NCBI RefSeq assembly: GCF_003058195.1
Contig: NZ_QBUH01000001.1
Span: 62,001-126,000, forward strand
DNA from: Elizabethkingia sp. YR214
GTDB taxonomy: Bacteria > Bacteroidota > Bacteroidia > Flavobacteriales > Weeksellaceae
Length of the DNA stretch: 64,000 nucleotides
Reading direction: 5' to 3'
The position numbers and the translations under genes are program-made. The notes beneath the pieces were generated by a model. That model ran no database searches. It was not told the DNA's origin and worked only from the letters and a program-made list of their open reading frames with translations. Every line of letters begins with the position of its first letter. Position 1 is the stretch's first letter. Positions 52,419-62,912 of the stretch are shown here, piece by piece.

Positions 52419-55397
52419 TTATTCAATAACCAATAGCCAGCCTTTATTTTGAGCAACCGGAATAGCATCGTTTATACTAAACGTTTTAGCTTCCTGGAAG
52501 CCTTCAATTGCCTGTGCTTTTATTACAGCTTTCTTAGGATTAATTCCCAGTTTCTTCCAGTCTATATTTAGTTTTACAGAGGTATCACCGGAAGCCCAGC
52601 TTGCCAATGCTACCATCACTTTGTTATCTTTCTTATAAACTGTTGCCAGAACTTCTTTATTGTCTGTTTTTACCGGATTATTATCTACCCAGTAGCCTAT
52701 CATTTTAGATCCTTTAATTCCGAAATTATCCCAAACCTTCCACAGATGGGTTGGATTACTTTTATCCGACCAGCCCAACCTGTTTGTCATCCCGAAGATC
52801 ATTCCTCTCCATTGGTTTCCGTCATTCTGTAACATCTCTCCCATTAAACCGAAAGGAATACCACTAACTTCTGTAAGGAAGAAATCCGGTTTATTCTTCT
52901 CATAATCGAAATACTCCCCAAACCATAATCTGTTCAGATACGGGAAATGTTCCATATAAAGATTAGCACTATTGTTGAAACCGTCTTTATCATTAAACTG
53001 ATTGGCAGAATGCAGATCTATAATACCCGGATGTCCGTTTTTAGTCATCACTTTTTTTACACGCTTCATTGTAACCCTGTCGAAAGCTACATCATCCAGA
53101 TAAATTCCATCAATACCAATATTATCAACCAACCAGTTCATACCTTCTACGTAGTAATTATGCCAACGGTTCATACCACTATTGATAATAGCTGCATCTT
53201 TAAACTCCGGAACATACCATGCTGCAATATAATCGTTGTGAAGATGTTCTTGCAGCCACGAATAACCACCTCCTTTCCCGGCAGAAAAAACTTCGTGTCC
53301 CAGACTTCTTACAGGATATAGCTCGTACATTCTATTGGAAACCTCACGGATGGTATTGTAGATTTTAACCTTCAGTCCGCTCTGGTGTGCCTTGCTGATA
53401 TAATCTTTCATTTCTTTTGTAGCAATGAAGGGGTAATTGATATATGGATTTATATCAGTTCCATGGTGAATATTGATTACGTTGGCACCACTTTCTTTGG
53501 CTTTTTCTATCGGAACATATTTATGGTAAAATCTGTTTTCCCATTGCCATTCTGTATTTATAGTATGGAAAGGCGTGATGAGTAAATGGAAGTTATAATA
53601 CAACTCCTCCCCTTTTTTCAGGTTTCGGCTTCCGCTGTAATTATTAACAATTACTCCGGATTTGTCTTCTGTAATATTAATTCCGCCCATGTTATTATTT
53701 CCCCATGAACCCGGAAGTATCAAAGGCTTTTGTAAATAGAAATTAGTATTCAGCGGGCGTGAGTATTTTTCATCCCGAAGACTAAACTGCAGCCCGGCAT
53801 TTACATTACCTAACCAGGCTCCATCCTGATTCTTTTTTGCTACATCCCATTTCCAAGAGAAATTTTCAGGACGGTTACCTCCTTTCTCGCCTAACCCCAT
53901 TAGATACTTGGATGCATAAGATGAAAACGGAATTTGCATAGAGATATCCTTTAGTTCTACATCGTTCAGCGCAGTTACTTTTACTTTATATTCCATAAAG
54001 CCATCAAACTCCAGGGATCCTTCTATTTCCATTTTCAGGTTCTGTCCCTGGCTTTTCGAATACCAGCTGTACAATCCTTCTTCTTTTTTGACCAGCTTAA
54101 ATTCTGCCTGACCAAGCTTCTCGGGGGTTCCGTTAGCATTTACTATATTAAATTTAACTGGCGAAGCCAATACCTCATTGGCCTTTGTGGAGATTTCCGT
54201 CATCTCCTGAGTAAAGAATGTCTGTATTTTTGCAGGAAGCCCATCCGGCGAAAGAATTACCTTTCTTCCTAACAGAGAAATTTCACGATTGGTTGTATTA
54301 TATACTAATGGTGTATAAGGTTTGATTACCGTATTCTCTTGTGCCATGGTAGAATTAAGCCACGGAAGGCGCGTCATCTTCCAGGGTTCATCATAACCTT
54401 TGTGCTTTGCAATAGAACCGGAGATACTAATTTCTACCGGAATATTTTGTGCTGGTGCATTCTCCGGCTGAATAGTTACAACAGCTTTGTAAGTCCCGGC
54501 AGGGACATCAGTAGGAATATCAAATCCACACCAAATGGACTGAATATTACCTGGTGCCACATTTACGGCAAATTTCAGAGGTTTTCCTTCATAGCTGGTA
54601 CCATCTATATTGATGGAAGTAAAAAGCGAGGAATTTATTTTACCAGCAGAGGAAACTAAATCTGTTGCAGTAACTTTTACATTTTTCAGTTCCGTAGCTT
54701 TTGCCAGTACACCCAACTGAAAAGCATAAAATTCTCCTTTGTCAGTATTTCCGGTAAATTTGCTATTATCCCTCTTAGGATCTACCCATATCTGCGGAAG
54801 TTCATTCATCTTTACCGGATTCTCTCTGGATTCCGGGAATATCAGATAGGCATCATTTGCATGTTTTTTCAGATACTGATCTATCTCTGCTTTTGACGCC
54901 AGAACTTCCATAGGATTGTTCTCGTTAAATCTGTCTACAGCATCTATCCGCATAAACTTTGCTACCTCACTTCCCTTTACATCTGAAGTACCAGGAACTG
55001 TTTTTTTAAGATAAACAGCCTGCGGGTAATTTTCACTAGCCTTCAACTCATAAGGAAGATAATAAATATAGTATGTCCCTTTTCCGGAAACAGGGTCGAA
55101 AAGAACTTCTCCCTGTTCTCTGTTGATATTGAGATAAGCATTTACTTCGTATTGTTTCTGCGAGGTACTGTCTACTACTAAAATCCGTTGTCCGTCTTTT
55201 ACTTCGGGATTTCTCCACGGAATTACAGCTTTTGCAACTTTAGATTTTCCCTCAAATTTTACAACTGCTCTTTTGTTACCCAATTTATCGGGATTCCAAA
55301 GCTCTTTTTGTGGAGGATAAATATGCTGAGCATGTATTGCAATACCCAGAAATGAAAGTACGGACAGCCCTAATTTTTTAGAGTATGCTGTTTTCAT
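52419..55397 (-). CDS. Exported DUF6067-family probable glycoside hydrolase
   Basis: A 992-residue protein with a signal peptide (about 1-23). The N-terminal 540 residues are beta-rich (VPAGTYKAVVTIQPENAPAQNIPVEISIS resembles a carbohydrate-enzyme accessory fold). A TIM barrel follows (about 640-900) with INIHHGTDINPYINYPF, YNTIREVSNRMYELYPVRSLG, and NIGIDGIYLDDVAFDR, the last holding an aspartate pair typical of GH13/GH36-like barrels. The C-terminal strands (KDNKVMVALASWASGD) form the closing sheet. This order matches the family annotated DUF6067 glycoside hydrolase; the sugar substrate is not known. Confidence 0.85.
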   Translation of the reverse strand: MKTAYSKKLGLSVLSFLGIAIHAQHIYPPQKELWNPDKLGNKRAVVKFEGKSKVAKAVIPWRNPEVKDGQRILVVDSTSQKQYEVNAYLNINREQGEVLFDPVSGKGTYYIYYLPYELKASENYPQAVYLKKTVPGTSDVKGSEVAKFMRIDAVDRFNENNPMEVLASKAEIDQYLKKHANDAYLIFPESRENPVKMNELPQIWVDPKRDNSKFTGNTDKGEFYAFQLGVLAKATELKNVKVTATDLVSSAGKINSSLFTSINIDGTSYEGKPLKFAVNVAPGNIQSIWCGFDIPTDVPAGTYKAVVTIQPENAPAQNIPVEISISGSIAKHKGYDEPWKMTRLPWLNSTMAQENTVIKPYTPLVYNTTNREISLLGRKVILSPDGLPAKIQTFFTQEMTEISTKANEVLASPVKFNIVNANGTPEKLGQAEFKLVKKEEGLYSWYSKSQGQNLKMEIEGSLEFDGFMEYKVKVTALNDVELKDISMQIPFSSYASKYLMGLGEKGGNRPENFSWKWDVAKKNQDGAWLGNVNAGLQFSLRDEKYSRPLNTNFYLQKPLILPGSWGNNNMGGINITEDKSGVIVNNYSGSRNLKKGEELYYNFHLLITPFHTINTEWQWENRFYHKYVPIEKAKESGANVINIHHGTDINPYINYPFIATKEMKDYISKAHQSGLKVKIYNTIREVSNRMYELYPVRSLGHEVFSAGKGGGYSWLQEHLHNDYIAAWYVPEFKDAAIINSGMNRWHNYYVEGMNWLVDNIGIDGIYLDDVAFDRVTMKRVKKVMTKNGHPGIIDLHSANQFNDKDGFNNSANLYMEHFPYLNRLWFGEYFDYEKNKPDFFLTEVSGIPFGLMGEMLQNDGNQWRGMIFGMTNRLGWSDKSNPTHLWKVWDNFGIKGSKMIGYWVDNNPVKTDNKEVLATVYKKDNKVMVALASWASGDTSVKLNIDWKKLGINPKKAVIKAQAIEGFQEAKTFSINDAIPVAQNKGWLLVIE

Positions 55398-55424
55398 AGT
55401 TTATGGTTATTTGTTTTATTCTAT

Positions 55425-55432
55425 CAAAAGTA
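55425..55432 (-). promoter_or_regulatory. Predicted -7 box for the DUF6067 gene
   Basis: Minus-strand TACTTTTG matches TAnnTTTG, 27 nt before the ATG. Confidence 0.45.
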
Positions 55433-55565
55433 CTACTCTTCAACTAATTAACAGTCATAAGTTTTGATATTTAATCCCTGAAAACAGTGATTTTAGCAGT
55501 TTATCTGCTCCAAAGCATATTAGATATTCAGGCTTTTCGCTACTTTCACCACATAAAAAACAAAT

Positions 55566-56288
55566 ATGAAAAAGACATTCGGCTTATTATTTTCATTTAT
55601 TTCTTTGTTGGCTTTCTCACAGATGCAAACATATAAACTGGAGAATGCAGTTTCATACAGGATTAAAGACGATTTTTACTCCAATTTTCTAAATATTTTT
55701 TCAACATCGGATTATTCAGCTAATCTCTTTGTCGTAGCAACCCCCATGGGAAACACTGCTTCCTTAAATGTAAATAACCATTTTTATGCGGTATATTCAG
55801 ATGATGGGAAAGTTTTTAAAATTGATGTTGAAGAAACTTTTGACAGGAACAAGTATAAAAATAATAACGATCCGGATCTTGACTTAACAGATTTTAAAAA
55901 TACTCTTCTGGTAAAAAGAACAAACAAGAAAGAAACTATAAACTCCAAACAATGTGATGTATATTCTATAACCAGTAAGGATGGCAAAAACAACAATGAA
56001 ACAGTTTGCATTGATACAACATCCAGATTGAATACTGTTCCTTTTATAATTCCGGCAATAAAAGATTCGGTAAAGGGCTTAGTCTACCGTATTGGTAATA
56101 AAATCGAGCTCAATTATTCCGGTACAATTGAGGATATGGAAAAAGAAGAAAAAGATTCTGAAGATGGAAGTGATGGCGAAGTGACTAAGACAAAACAAAA
56201 AGATCTCGTTATACAGTTTAATGAAAAGACCGAAATAGAAAATTATAAGAAGGAATACAACAAAAAGAGATATTTTAAAAAAGAGTAA
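55566..56288 (+). CDS. Exported protein of unknown function (240 aa)
   Basis: A signal peptide (about 1-18) is followed by a strand-rich stretch (MQTYKLENAVSYRIKDDFYSNF) and a segment with LLVKRTNKKETINSKQCDVYSITSK and NETVCIDTTSRLNTVPFIIP, where the two cysteines might pair. The C-terminal 60 residues are very charged (MEKEEKDSEDGSDGEVTKTKQK) and end in a Lys/Tyr-rich tail. The pattern of a short exported protein with a 'KVFKIDVEE' strand recalls GLPGLI-type proteins, but I cannot confirm it. No clear neighbour function. Confidence 0.78.
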   Translation: MKKTFGLLFSFISLLAFSQMQTYKLENAVSYRIKDDFYSNFLNIFSTSDYSANLFVVATPMGNTASLNVNNHFYAVYSDDGKVFKIDVEETFDRNKYKNNNDPDLDLTDFKNTLLVKRTNKKETINSKQCDVYSITSKDGKNNNETVCIDTTSRLNTVPFIIPAIKDSVKGLVYRIGNKIELNYSGTIEDMEKEEKDSEDGSDGEVTKTKQKDLVIQFNEKTEIENYKKEYNKKRYFKKE

Positions 56289-56357
56289 AAGGTCATAGTC
56301 TTCCAGCTATGCTCATATATGAATTATAAAATCTCTTGGTACAGAAATGCGTAAAAA

Positions 56358-56385
56358 AACACCACATTCTTTCGAATGTGGTGTT
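56358..56385 (-). terminator. Intrinsic terminator after rpsJ, ending the str operon
   Basis: A 12-bp perfect stem (56358-56369 with 56374-56385), 4-nt loop, followed on the minus strand by a run of T residues. It separates rpsJ from the 21-kb block before rplC. Confidence 0.93.
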
Positions 56386-56414
56386 TCTATTATCACGGCA
56401 AAGTATGCACGTTA

Positions 56415-56720
56415 TCACACTTTAATTTCTACGTCTACACCGCTAGGAAGTTCTAACTTCATTAGAGCATCCACAGTTTTAGAAGAAGAAGAGTAGATAT
56501 CCATCAATCTCTTGTGAGCAGAAAGTTGGAACTGTTCTCTTGATTTCTTGTTTACGTGTGGAGATCTCAACACAGTGAAGATTCTTTTATTTGTTGGTAA
56601 AGGGATTGGCCCGTTTACGATAGCCCCTGTAGCCTTTACTGTTTTTACGATTTTCTCAGCAGATTTATCAACTAAGTTGTAATCGTAAGATTTTAGCTTT
56701 ATTCTGATTCGTTGTGACAT
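56415..56720 (-). CDS. rpsJ: Ribosomal protein S10
   Basis: A 101-residue small-subunit protein that also serves as NusE in transcription antitermination. It begins [25 protein letters not shown], with [28 protein letters not shown] as diagnostic middle. It is last in the str operon, 18 nt after fusA, with a terminator behind it. In most Bacteroidota it is directly followed by rplC, which here is 21 kb away. Confidence 0.98.
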   Translation of the reverse strand: MSQRIRIKLKSYDYNLVDKSAEKIVKTVKATGAIVNGPIPLPTNKRIFTVLRSPHVNKKSREQFQLSAHKRLMDIYSSSSKTVDALMKLELPSGVDVEIKV

Positions 56721-56738
56721 TTTTAATCTAATTTAAAA

Positions 56739-58856
56739 TTAACCTCTAGCTTTTGCGATTACATCCTCAGCAACATTGCTTGGAGCTGGTTCGTATTTCT
56801 CAAATTCCATAGAAGAAGTAGCTCTACCAGAAGATAATGTTCTTAATGAAGTTACATAACCGAACATTTCTGATAATGGAACGAATGCTTTGATAACTTT
56901 AGCGTTATTTCTGTCATCCATACCGTTTACTGTACCTCTTCTTCTGTTAAGGTCACCTACGATGTCCCCCATGTACTCCTCAGGAGTTACAACTTCAAGT
57001 TTCATAATAGGTTCCATGATTACAGGCTTAGCAGCTCTACCAGCTTCTTTGAAACCTAGCTTCGCAGCCAATTCGAAAGATAACTGATCGGAGTCAACCG
57101 GGTGGAAAGATCCATCCTTAAGAGTTACTTTGATACCTTCAATTTCGAATCCAGCTAAAGGACCATTTTTCATAGCCTCTTTGAAACCTTTTTCTACAGA
57201 AGGAACAAATTCTCTTGGAATGTTACCACCTTTAATTTCGTTGATGAATTCAAGACCTAACTTACCTTCTTCAGCAGGACCGATTTCGAATACGATATCT
57301 GCGAATTTACCACGACCACCAGTTTGTTTTTTGTAAACTTCTCTGTGGTTAGCAGTAGCAGTAAGAGATTCTTTGTACTCAACCTGAGGCTGACCTTGGT
57401 TAACTTCAACTTTGAATTCTCTTCTTAGACGGTCTACAATGATATCTAAGTGAAGCTCACCCATACCAGAGATAATTGTTTGGCCAGAAGCCTCATCAGT
57501 TTTAACCTGGAAAGTTGGATCTTCTTCAGCAAGCTTAGCTAATGCGTTACCAAGTTTATCCTGGTCTGCTTTAGTTTTAGGCTCAACAGCGATACCGATT
57601 ACCGGATCTGGGAAGATCATAGATTCAAGAACGATAGGGTTCTTTTCATCAGATAGAGTATCACCAGTTTTAATATCCTTGAAACCTACAGCTGCACCAA
57701 TATCTCCTGCCTCGATATACTCAACAGGGTTTTGCTTGTTAGCGTGCATCTGATAGATTCTTGAAATTCTTTCTTTGTTACCAGATCTTGTGTTAAGAAC
57801 ATAAGAACCTGCATCTAGTCTACCAGAGTAAGCTCTGAAGAATGCTAAACGACCTACGAATGGGTCAGTAGCAATTTTAAATGCTAAAGCTGCAAATGGT
57901 TCTTTAACGTCTGGTTTTCTTGTAATTTCTTCATCAGTTCTTGGGTCTGTACCTTTGATATCGTCTTTGTCCATTGGAGAAGGAAGATATTTACATACAG
58001 CATCCAGCATGAACTGAACACCTTTATTTTTGAAAGATGATCCACAAGTCATTGGGATAATAGAAAGATCAATTGTAGCTTTTCTTAAAGCTTCGTTGAT
58101 TTCGTCCTCAGAGATTGAATCTGGATCTTCGAAGAATTTCTCCATCAAAGTCTCATCATAGTCAGCAACAGCTTCAACTAATTTCTCTCTGTATTCAAGA
58201 ACTTCAGCTTTCATATCCTCAGGAATTGGAACTACTTCGAAAGTAGCACCTTGTCCAGCCTCATCCCATACGATCGCTCTGTTCTTAATAAGGTCTACAA
58301 CACCTTTGAAGTCCTCTTCAGCACCGATAGGTAATACAATTGGAACTGCATTAGATCCTAACATTTCTTTAACCTGGTTTACCACGTTAAGGAAGTCAGC
58401 ACCTTGTCTGTCCATTTTGTTTACGAATCCCATTCTAGCAACTTTGTAGTTGTCAGCAAGTCTCCAGTTGGTTTCTGACTGAGGCTCTACTCCGTCTACT
58501 GCAGAGAATAAGAATACTAAACCATCCAATACTCTTAAAGAACGGTTTACTTCTACTGTGAAGTCAACGTGTCCCGGTGTATCGATGATGTTGAAGTGGT
58601 ATCCTTTAGTTTCTGGTAAAGATTTACCTTGGTCTGTAGGGAAGTTCCAGCTACAAGTTGTAGCAGCAGAAGTAATGGTAATACCTCTTTCAGCTTCCTG
58701 CTCCATCCAGTCCATGGTAGAAGCACCTTCGTGAACTTCACCAATCTTGTGAGTTTTTCCTGTATAGAAAAGGATACGCTCAGTTGTAGTAGTTTTACCA
58801 GCATCGATGTGTGCAGCGATACCAATATTTCTTGTGTATTTAAGATCTCTACTCAT
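56739..58856 (-). CDS. fusA: Elongation factor G
   Basis: A 705-residue translocation GTPase. The GTPase motifs are [42 protein letters not shown], and [10 protein letters not shown]. Domain II-V segments follow, including the [30 protein letters not shown] region. This is the canonical form, 8 nt after rpsG. Confidence 0.98.
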   Translation of the reverse strand: MSRDLKYTRNIGIAAHIDAGKTTTTERILFYTGKTHKIGEVHEGASTMDWMEQEAERGITITSAATTCSWNFPTDQGKSLPETKGYHFNIIDTPGHVDFTVEVNRSLRVLDGLVFLFSAVDGVEPQSETNWRLADNYKVARMGFVNKMDRQGADFLNVVNQVKEMLGSNAVPIVLPIGAEEDFKGVVDLIKNRAIVWDEAGQGATFEVVPIPEDMKAEVLEYREKLVEAVADYDETLMEKFFEDPDSISEDEINEALRKATIDLSIIPMTCGSSFKNKGVQFMLDAVCKYLPSPMDKDDIKGTDPRTDEEITRKPDVKEPFAALAFKIATDPFVGRLAFFRAYSGRLDAGSYVLNTRSGNKERISRIYQMHANKQNPVEYIEAGDIGAAVGFKDIKTGDTLSDEKNPIVLESMIFPDPVIGIAVEPKTKADQDKLGNALAKLAEEDPTFQVKTDEASGQTIISGMGELHLDIIVDRLRREFKVEVNQGQPQVEYKESLTATANHREVYKKQTGGRGKFADIVFEIGPAEEGKLGLEFINEIKGGNIPREFVPSVEKGFKEAMKNGPLAGFEIEGIKVTLKDGSFHPVDSDQLSFELAAKLGFKEAGRAAKPVIMEPIMKLEVVTPEEYMGDIVGDLNRRRGTVNGMDDRNNAKVIKAFVPLSEMFGYVTSLRTLSSGRATSSMEFEKYEPAPSNVAEDVIAKARG

Positions 58857-58864
58857 CTTACAAA

Positions 58865-59341
58865 TTAAAATTTAAAGTGTGAGAATGCTTTGTTAGCCTC
58901 AGCCATTTTGTGCGTATCTGTCTTTTTCTTAACAGCAGCACCTTCTTCTTTAGCAGCAGCAACAATCTCTGCAGCTAATTTCTGAGCCATAGACTTATCA
59001 TTTCTGGCAGTAGCATACTTAATTAACCACTTCATTGCCATAGAGATTTTTCTATCTGCACGGATAGGCATTGGAATTTGGAAGTTAGCTCCTCCAACTC
59101 TTCTAGATCTTACCTCTACGTGTGGCATTACGTTAGTTAACGCATCTTTCCAAATTTCAAGGGAAGTTTTTTCCTGATCTTCTTTCTTCTTTTCAACGAT
59201 TTCTAATGCATCATAGAAAATTCTGAAAGCGATAGACTTCTTACCGTCTAACATCAGGTTATTTACAAATCTTGTTACCAATTGATCATTAAACTTTGGA
59301 TCTGGTAGCAAAGGTCTTTTTTTAGCTTTTGTCTTTCTCAT
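58865..59341 (-). CDS. rpsG: Ribosomal protein S7
   Basis: A 158-residue primary 16S-binding protein of the small-subunit head. It begins [19 protein letters not shown] and contains [22 protein letters not shown] and [19 protein letters not shown], all diagnostic. It follows rpsL by 22 nt. Confidence 0.98.
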   Translation of the reverse strand: MRKTKAKKRPLLPDPKFNDQLVTRFVNNLMLDGKKSIAFRIFYDALEIVEKKKEDQEKTSLEIWKDALTNVMPHVEVRSRRVGGANFQIPMPIRADRKISMAMKWLIKYATARNDKSMAQKLAAEIVAAAKEEGAAVKKKTDTHKMAEANKAFSHFKF

Positions 59342-59363
59342 TGTACTGTTCCTAATTTAATGA

Positions 59364-59771
59364 TTACTTTTTCTTACCTGTAGCTGCAGGCGCTTGTCCT
59401 GGTTTAGGTCTCTTAGCTCCGTACTTAGATCTTCTCTGAAGTCTTCCGTTAACTCCCGCAGTATCTAAAGCACCACGTACAATGTGATATCTAACTCCCG
59501 GTAGGTCTTTCACCCTTCCGCCTCTTACCAATACTATCGAGTGCTCTTGAAGATTATGTCCTTCTCCCGGGATGTAGGCGTTAACCTCTTTACCATTAGA
59601 AAGTCTAACTCTCGCAACTTTTCTCAAAGCTGAGTTAGGTTTCTTAGGCGTGGTTGTATATACTCTCGTACATACGCCTCTTCTTTGTGGACATGATTCC
59701 AAAGCAGCCGATTTACTCTTCTTAGTAAGCGTGGCTCTTCCTTTTCTAACTAATTGTTGAATAGTAGGCAT
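59364..59771 (-). CDS. rpsL: Ribosomal protein S12
   Basis: A 135-residue decoding-centre protein. It has [22 protein letters not shown] and [17 protein letters not shown]. The lysines of TTTPKKPNS and GRVKDLPG are unchanged, so the common streptomycin-resistance replacements are not seen. It is first in the operon rpsL-rpsG-fusA-rpsJ, under a consensus promoter. Confidence 0.98.
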   Translation of the reverse strand: MPTIQQLVRKGRATLTKKSKSAALESCPQRRGVCTRVYTTTPKKPNSALRKVARVRLSNGKEVNAYIPGEGHNLQEHSIVLVRGGRVKDLPGVRYHIVRGALDTAGVNGRLQRRSKYGAKRPKPGQAPAATGKKK

Positions 59772-59803
59772 GTAATTGCTTTATTATTTTTTATTTGAGG
59801 ATG

Positions 59804-59834
59804 CAAAAATATAAATTATTTTTTGATTTACAAA
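59804..59834 (-). promoter_or_regulatory. Promoter of the str operon
   Basis: Minus strand: TTTG (59834-59831), exactly 19 nt, TATTTTTG (59811-59804). It is the same layout as the S10 promoter. The leader is only about 30 nt and shows no hairpin. Confidence 0.78.
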
Positions 59835-59921
59835 CAATTATGTTTTTATTTCGTGCAGAAAAATCAGTATTAAAATTTGTAAACCATATCATTACAATTC
59901 TAATGCTCATTATTTCTTCAC

Positions 59922-60884
59922 TTATTTAAATACATCTTTTATTACTTTTCCTTTTGAATATTGCAGCGGAAACTGCAGAAGTTCTGCAATCGTATTTGCA
60001 ATATCTATTTGTTCATAACTACCCGTATTAATGGTAGCATTCTTTTTAAAATCCGGCCCCATTGCAAAAAATTCAATATGTCTGCAACCTACACAATCAT
60101 CGCCATGATTCTGGAATCCACCTTTGCTATCAATGTGCCTTCCGTGATCGTTACTTACAATTAATGTAGTCTTATCTTTATATGAAGGCAAAGACTGGAT
60201 ATAGTCCCATATTTCTTTAATTGAAGCATCTGTTGTTTTTATAGCCTTAATATATTCTTTCCAATTATTATTATGTCCATAAGAATCTACATCTTTCAGA
60301 TTTATAACAATAATATTAGGACTATACTTTTTCATTACCTCTTTTGTATTCGCTACAGTTACAGCATCATCACGATAGTTGGATCCATTACCGCTGATAC
60401 CACAGTCTGCGCTGGGCTGAAACTTATCTTTCCAGCCATCAAGCTTACAATTATTCAGAACTTCAAGTTTGTCTTTAGATGCTATAACCCAGGCTTTAGT
60501 CTTGTCCGCTCCGGTATACTTCAGCCATTGCTGCATTATTGACGGAAACCCTGGCAGCTCTTTTCCATTATTTTGTATGGACTCATAGACTCCACTACAC
60601 ATTGCGCTATGACCCGGGTTAGTATTGGTTGTACCATTATTTTTAAAGTCACTGATAAAAACCCCTTGCTGTAAAAGATTTACCCTATTCGGAATATTCT
60701 CTTTATTGGCAGCCTCCCAGGTCTCGGAGATACGCGGACCGTCTACTACAAGCAGAACAACATTTTTGGTCTGGTACTTTTCTGCCACCTTTTGAGAAGA
60801 TTCAAATGACTCATTATTATTATCACTACATGAAAATGATAACAACAATGAAATAAGAGGAAATAGTAATGTGAATTTCTTCAT
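59922..60884 (-). CDS. Lipoprotein alkaline-phosphatase-superfamily phosphohydrolase
   Basis: A 320-residue lipoprotein (lipobox LLSFSC, Cys19) of the alkaline phosphatase/type I phosphodiesterase superfamily. Metal and nucleophile segments are visible: VVLLVVDGPRI with a metal aspartate, NGTTNTNPGHSAMCSG with a candidate nucleophile threonine, DVDSYGHNN with metal Asp/His, and SNDHGRHIDSKGGFQNHGDD with further metal ligands. It may hydrolyse phosphodiesters or pyrophosphates in the periplasm; the substrate is not known. The ATG at 60884 is chosen over an in-frame codon at 60923, which overlaps the -7 box. Confidence 0.88.
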   Translation of the reverse strand: MKKFTLLFPLISLLLSFSCSDNNNESFESSQKVAEKYQTKNVVLLVVDGPRISETWEAANKENIPNRVNLLQQGVFISDFKNNGTTNTNPGHSAMCSGVYESIQNNGKELPGFPSIMQQWLKYTGADKTKAWVIASKDKLEVLNNCKLDGWKDKFQPSADCGISGNGSNYRDDAVTVANTKEVMKKYSPNIIVINLKDVDSYGHNNNWKEYIKAIKTTDASIKEIWDYIQSLPSYKDKTTLIVSNDHGRHIDSKGGFQNHGDDCVGCRHIEFFAMGPDFKKNATINTGSYEQIDIANTIAELLQFPLQYSKGKVIKDVFK

Positions 60885-60920
60885 TATAAATATTTTGTGA
60901 TTAGTGTTTTTATATGACGG

Positions 60921-60928
60921 CAAAAATA
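60921..60928 (-). promoter_or_regulatory. Predicted -7 box for the phosphohydrolase lipoprotein gene
   Basis: Minus-strand TATTTTTG matches TAnnTTTG, 36 nt before the chosen ATG. Confidence 0.42.
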
Positions 60929-61026
60929 ACGCTCCTCTCCTATTAAGACGATGAACATAATATTACAGAATCATTAAAAGTATTTAACACACTTTTTCAT
61001 AATCATCCACTGCAACTTTTAATACT

Positions 61027-61034
61027 TATCTTTG
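61027..61034 (+). promoter_or_regulatory. Predicted -7 box for dps
   Basis: TATCTTTG matches exactly, giving a leader of about 89 nt. A second possible box, TAAATTTG at 61084-61091, lies closer to the start. Neither has a -33 TTTG. Confidence 0.4.
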
Positions 61035-61126
61035 AGTTAGATTTAATCTATCAATATAAAATAAATCAATAGTTTTTATTTATTAAATTTGTATATCGAA
61101 ATATTAACATTAATAATATAATACAA

Positions 61127-61603
61127 ATGAAAAATTCTAATTTAATAGGACTAAAAGCAGAAGATTGCAGGAACATTGCTGAAAAACTAAATGTTTTATT
61201 GTCTAACTATTCAATATTTTATCAGAATACACGTGGAGCGCACTGGAATATAAAAGGTGATTTATTCTTCACGCTTCATCCAAAATTCGAAGAACTTTAC
61301 AACAGCCTTATATTAAAGATTGATGAAATTGCAGAAAGAATCCTTACACTAGGTGCACAACCACAGCATAATTATTCATTCTATATTAAAAATTCATCTA
61401 TTAAAGAGAGCAATGAAGTAAGTGATGGCCGTAAATGTGTTGAAGACATTCTTGCTTCTTTCAAAAAGATTATCGAGCTTCAAAGAGAATTACTGGACAT
61501 TACAGACGAAGCAGGTGACGAAGGAACAAACTCTTTAATGAGCGATTATATTACAGAACAGGAAAAAGAAGTATGGATGTATAGCTCTTTCCTTGGAAAA
61601 TAA
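61127..61603 (+). CDS. dps: Dps-family ferritin-like DNA-protection protein
   Basis: Dps stores iron as a 12-mer shell, uses peroxide to oxidise Fe(II), and may bind DNA. The 158-residue protein has the inter-subunit ferroxidase ligands His39 (RGAHWNIKG), His51, Asp66 and Glu70 (KIDEIAERILTLG). Their spacing of 12, 15 and 4 residues equals that of E. coli Dps 51/63/78/82. The N-terminus is short with few lysines, so direct DNA binding is uncertain. A terminator follows. Confidence 0.92.
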   Translation: MKNSNLIGLKAEDCRNIAEKLNVLLSNYSIFYQNTRGAHWNIKGDLFFTLHPKFEELYNSLILKIDEIAERILTLGAQPQHNYSFYIKNSSIKESNEVSDGRKCVEDILASFKKIIELQRELLDITDEAGDEGTNSLMSDYITEQEKEVWMYSSFLGK

Positions 61604-61633
61604 ACTCATTCTATATCATATAATATATAGAAC

Positions 61634-61666
61634 AAAGCAGCCTCTTTATTTTAAAGAAGCTGCTTT
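61634..61666 (+). terminator. Intrinsic terminator after dps
   Basis: AAAGCAGC-TCTTT pairs with AAAGA-GCTGCTTT, one mismatch inside, then TTATTT. Confidence 0.85.
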
Positions 61667-61719
61667 TTATTTCTGCAATCTTTCATCTATCTTCCTTATA
61701 TTAGCATAAATAAACGAAG

Positions 61720-62907
61720 ATGTTAGAAGATCATAACGTAAGATTGGTTTCCCTATTAGATAATGATTTTTACAAATTTACCATGCAATGTGCTGTTGTA
61801 AAGCTGTTTCCAAGTGAAGTTGTAAAATATGATTTTATAAATCGTGGCAAACACGAATATCCTGAAGGCTTTGCAGACGAGCTGAAAAAAGCTGTCAATG
61901 CAATGTCTCAACTAAGGCTTACCAAAGAAGAAAAACAATTCTTAAAAAAGACATGTCCATATCTGGACTTGCCCTATATAGACTTTTTAGAAGGTTATCG
62001 CTACGACCCATCCGAAGTACACATTAAACAAGAAGGATCGAACCTGGAAGTACAGGTTTCAGGATTATGGTATCGGACAATCTTGTGGGAGGTTCCTTTA
62101 TTATGCTTGATCAGCGAGCTTTATTACTCCATGAAAGGACTTCAAAGAGAAGATGATGAAACAATCATTCAGAAGACTATAGAGAAAGAGAAAAAGTTTA
62201 AAACACTTCAGGTTCCTTTTGCAGAATTCGGAACAAGAAGAAGACACTCTTACAGGGTACACCGATTGGTTATGCAGGCACTTACATCGATGGAAGACTC
62301 TACCTTTACAGGATCTTCCAATGTACACATGGCCATGTTATACAATGTAAAACCAATTGGTACACATGCCCATGAATGGTTTATGTTCCACGCAGCAGAA
62401 TATGGCTTCAAGATGGCTAATTCTCTTTCTCTGGAACATTGGGTAGACGTCTATCGTGGCGATTTGGGAGTTGCTCTTTCAGACACCTATACTACAGATG
62501 TATTCTTTCAACAGTTTGATAAAAAATTTGCAAAACTATTCGACGGCGTAAGACATGACAGTGGAGATCCTATAGAATTTGCAAACAAAACTATAGAACA
62601 TTATAAAAAGCACGGTATCAACCCATTATTTAAATACATTATTTTCTCTGATGCCCTGAATCCTGAGAAAGTTGAAGAAATTACCAAAGCCTGCCGTGGC
62701 AGAATTGGAATTTCCTTTGGTATCGGAACCAATCTGACAAACGACGTTGGTCTTGCTCCGAGTAATATTGTAATGAAGCTTATCAGTGTAAAAGGAATCA
62801 ATAACGAATGGATTCCAACAGTAAAGCTTTCTGATGAAAAAGGTAAATATACCGGAGATCCTAAAATGATAGAACTGGCAAAAGAGTTTTTACAAATAAA
62901 AAGCTAA
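61720..62907 (+). CDS. pncB: Nicotinate phosphoribosyltransferase
   Basis: PncB makes nicotinate mononucleotide from nicotinate, ATP and PRPP, salvaging NAD precursors. The 395-residue protein shows LLDNDFYKFTMQCAV at the start, FGTRRRHSYRVHRLVMQAL, FTGSSNVHMAMLYNVKPIGTHAHEW with the active-site histidine region, GVRHDSGDP, and ISFGIGTNLTNDVG for phosphate binding, all diagnostic. It feeds nadD (5.4 kb). The YCII-like gene starts 5 nt after its stop, so the two are likely co-transcribed. Confidence 0.96.
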   Translation: MLEDHNVRLVSLLDNDFYKFTMQCAVVKLFPSEVVKYDFINRGKHEYPEGFADELKKAVNAMSQLRLTKEEKQFLKKTCPYLDLPYIDFLEGYRYDPSEVHIKQEGSNLEVQVSGLWYRTILWEVPLLCLISELYYSMKGLQREDDETIIQKTIEKEKKFKTLQVPFAEFGTRRRHSYRVHRLVMQALTSMEDSTFTGSSNVHMAMLYNVKPIGTHAHEWFMFHAAEYGFKMANSLSLEHWVDVYRGDLGVALSDTYTTDVFFQQFDKKFAKLFDGVRHDSGDPIEFANKTIEHYKKHGINPLFKYIIFSDALNPEKVEEITKACRGRIGISFGIGTNLTNDVGLAPSNIVMKLISVKGINNEWIPTVKLSDEKGKYTGDPKMIELAKEFLQIKS

Positions 62908-62912
62908 CAGCT

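Noticed and set aside
59364..59771. Possible streptomycin-resistance change in rpsL
   Set aside because: Both lysines usually altered in resistant strains are unchanged.
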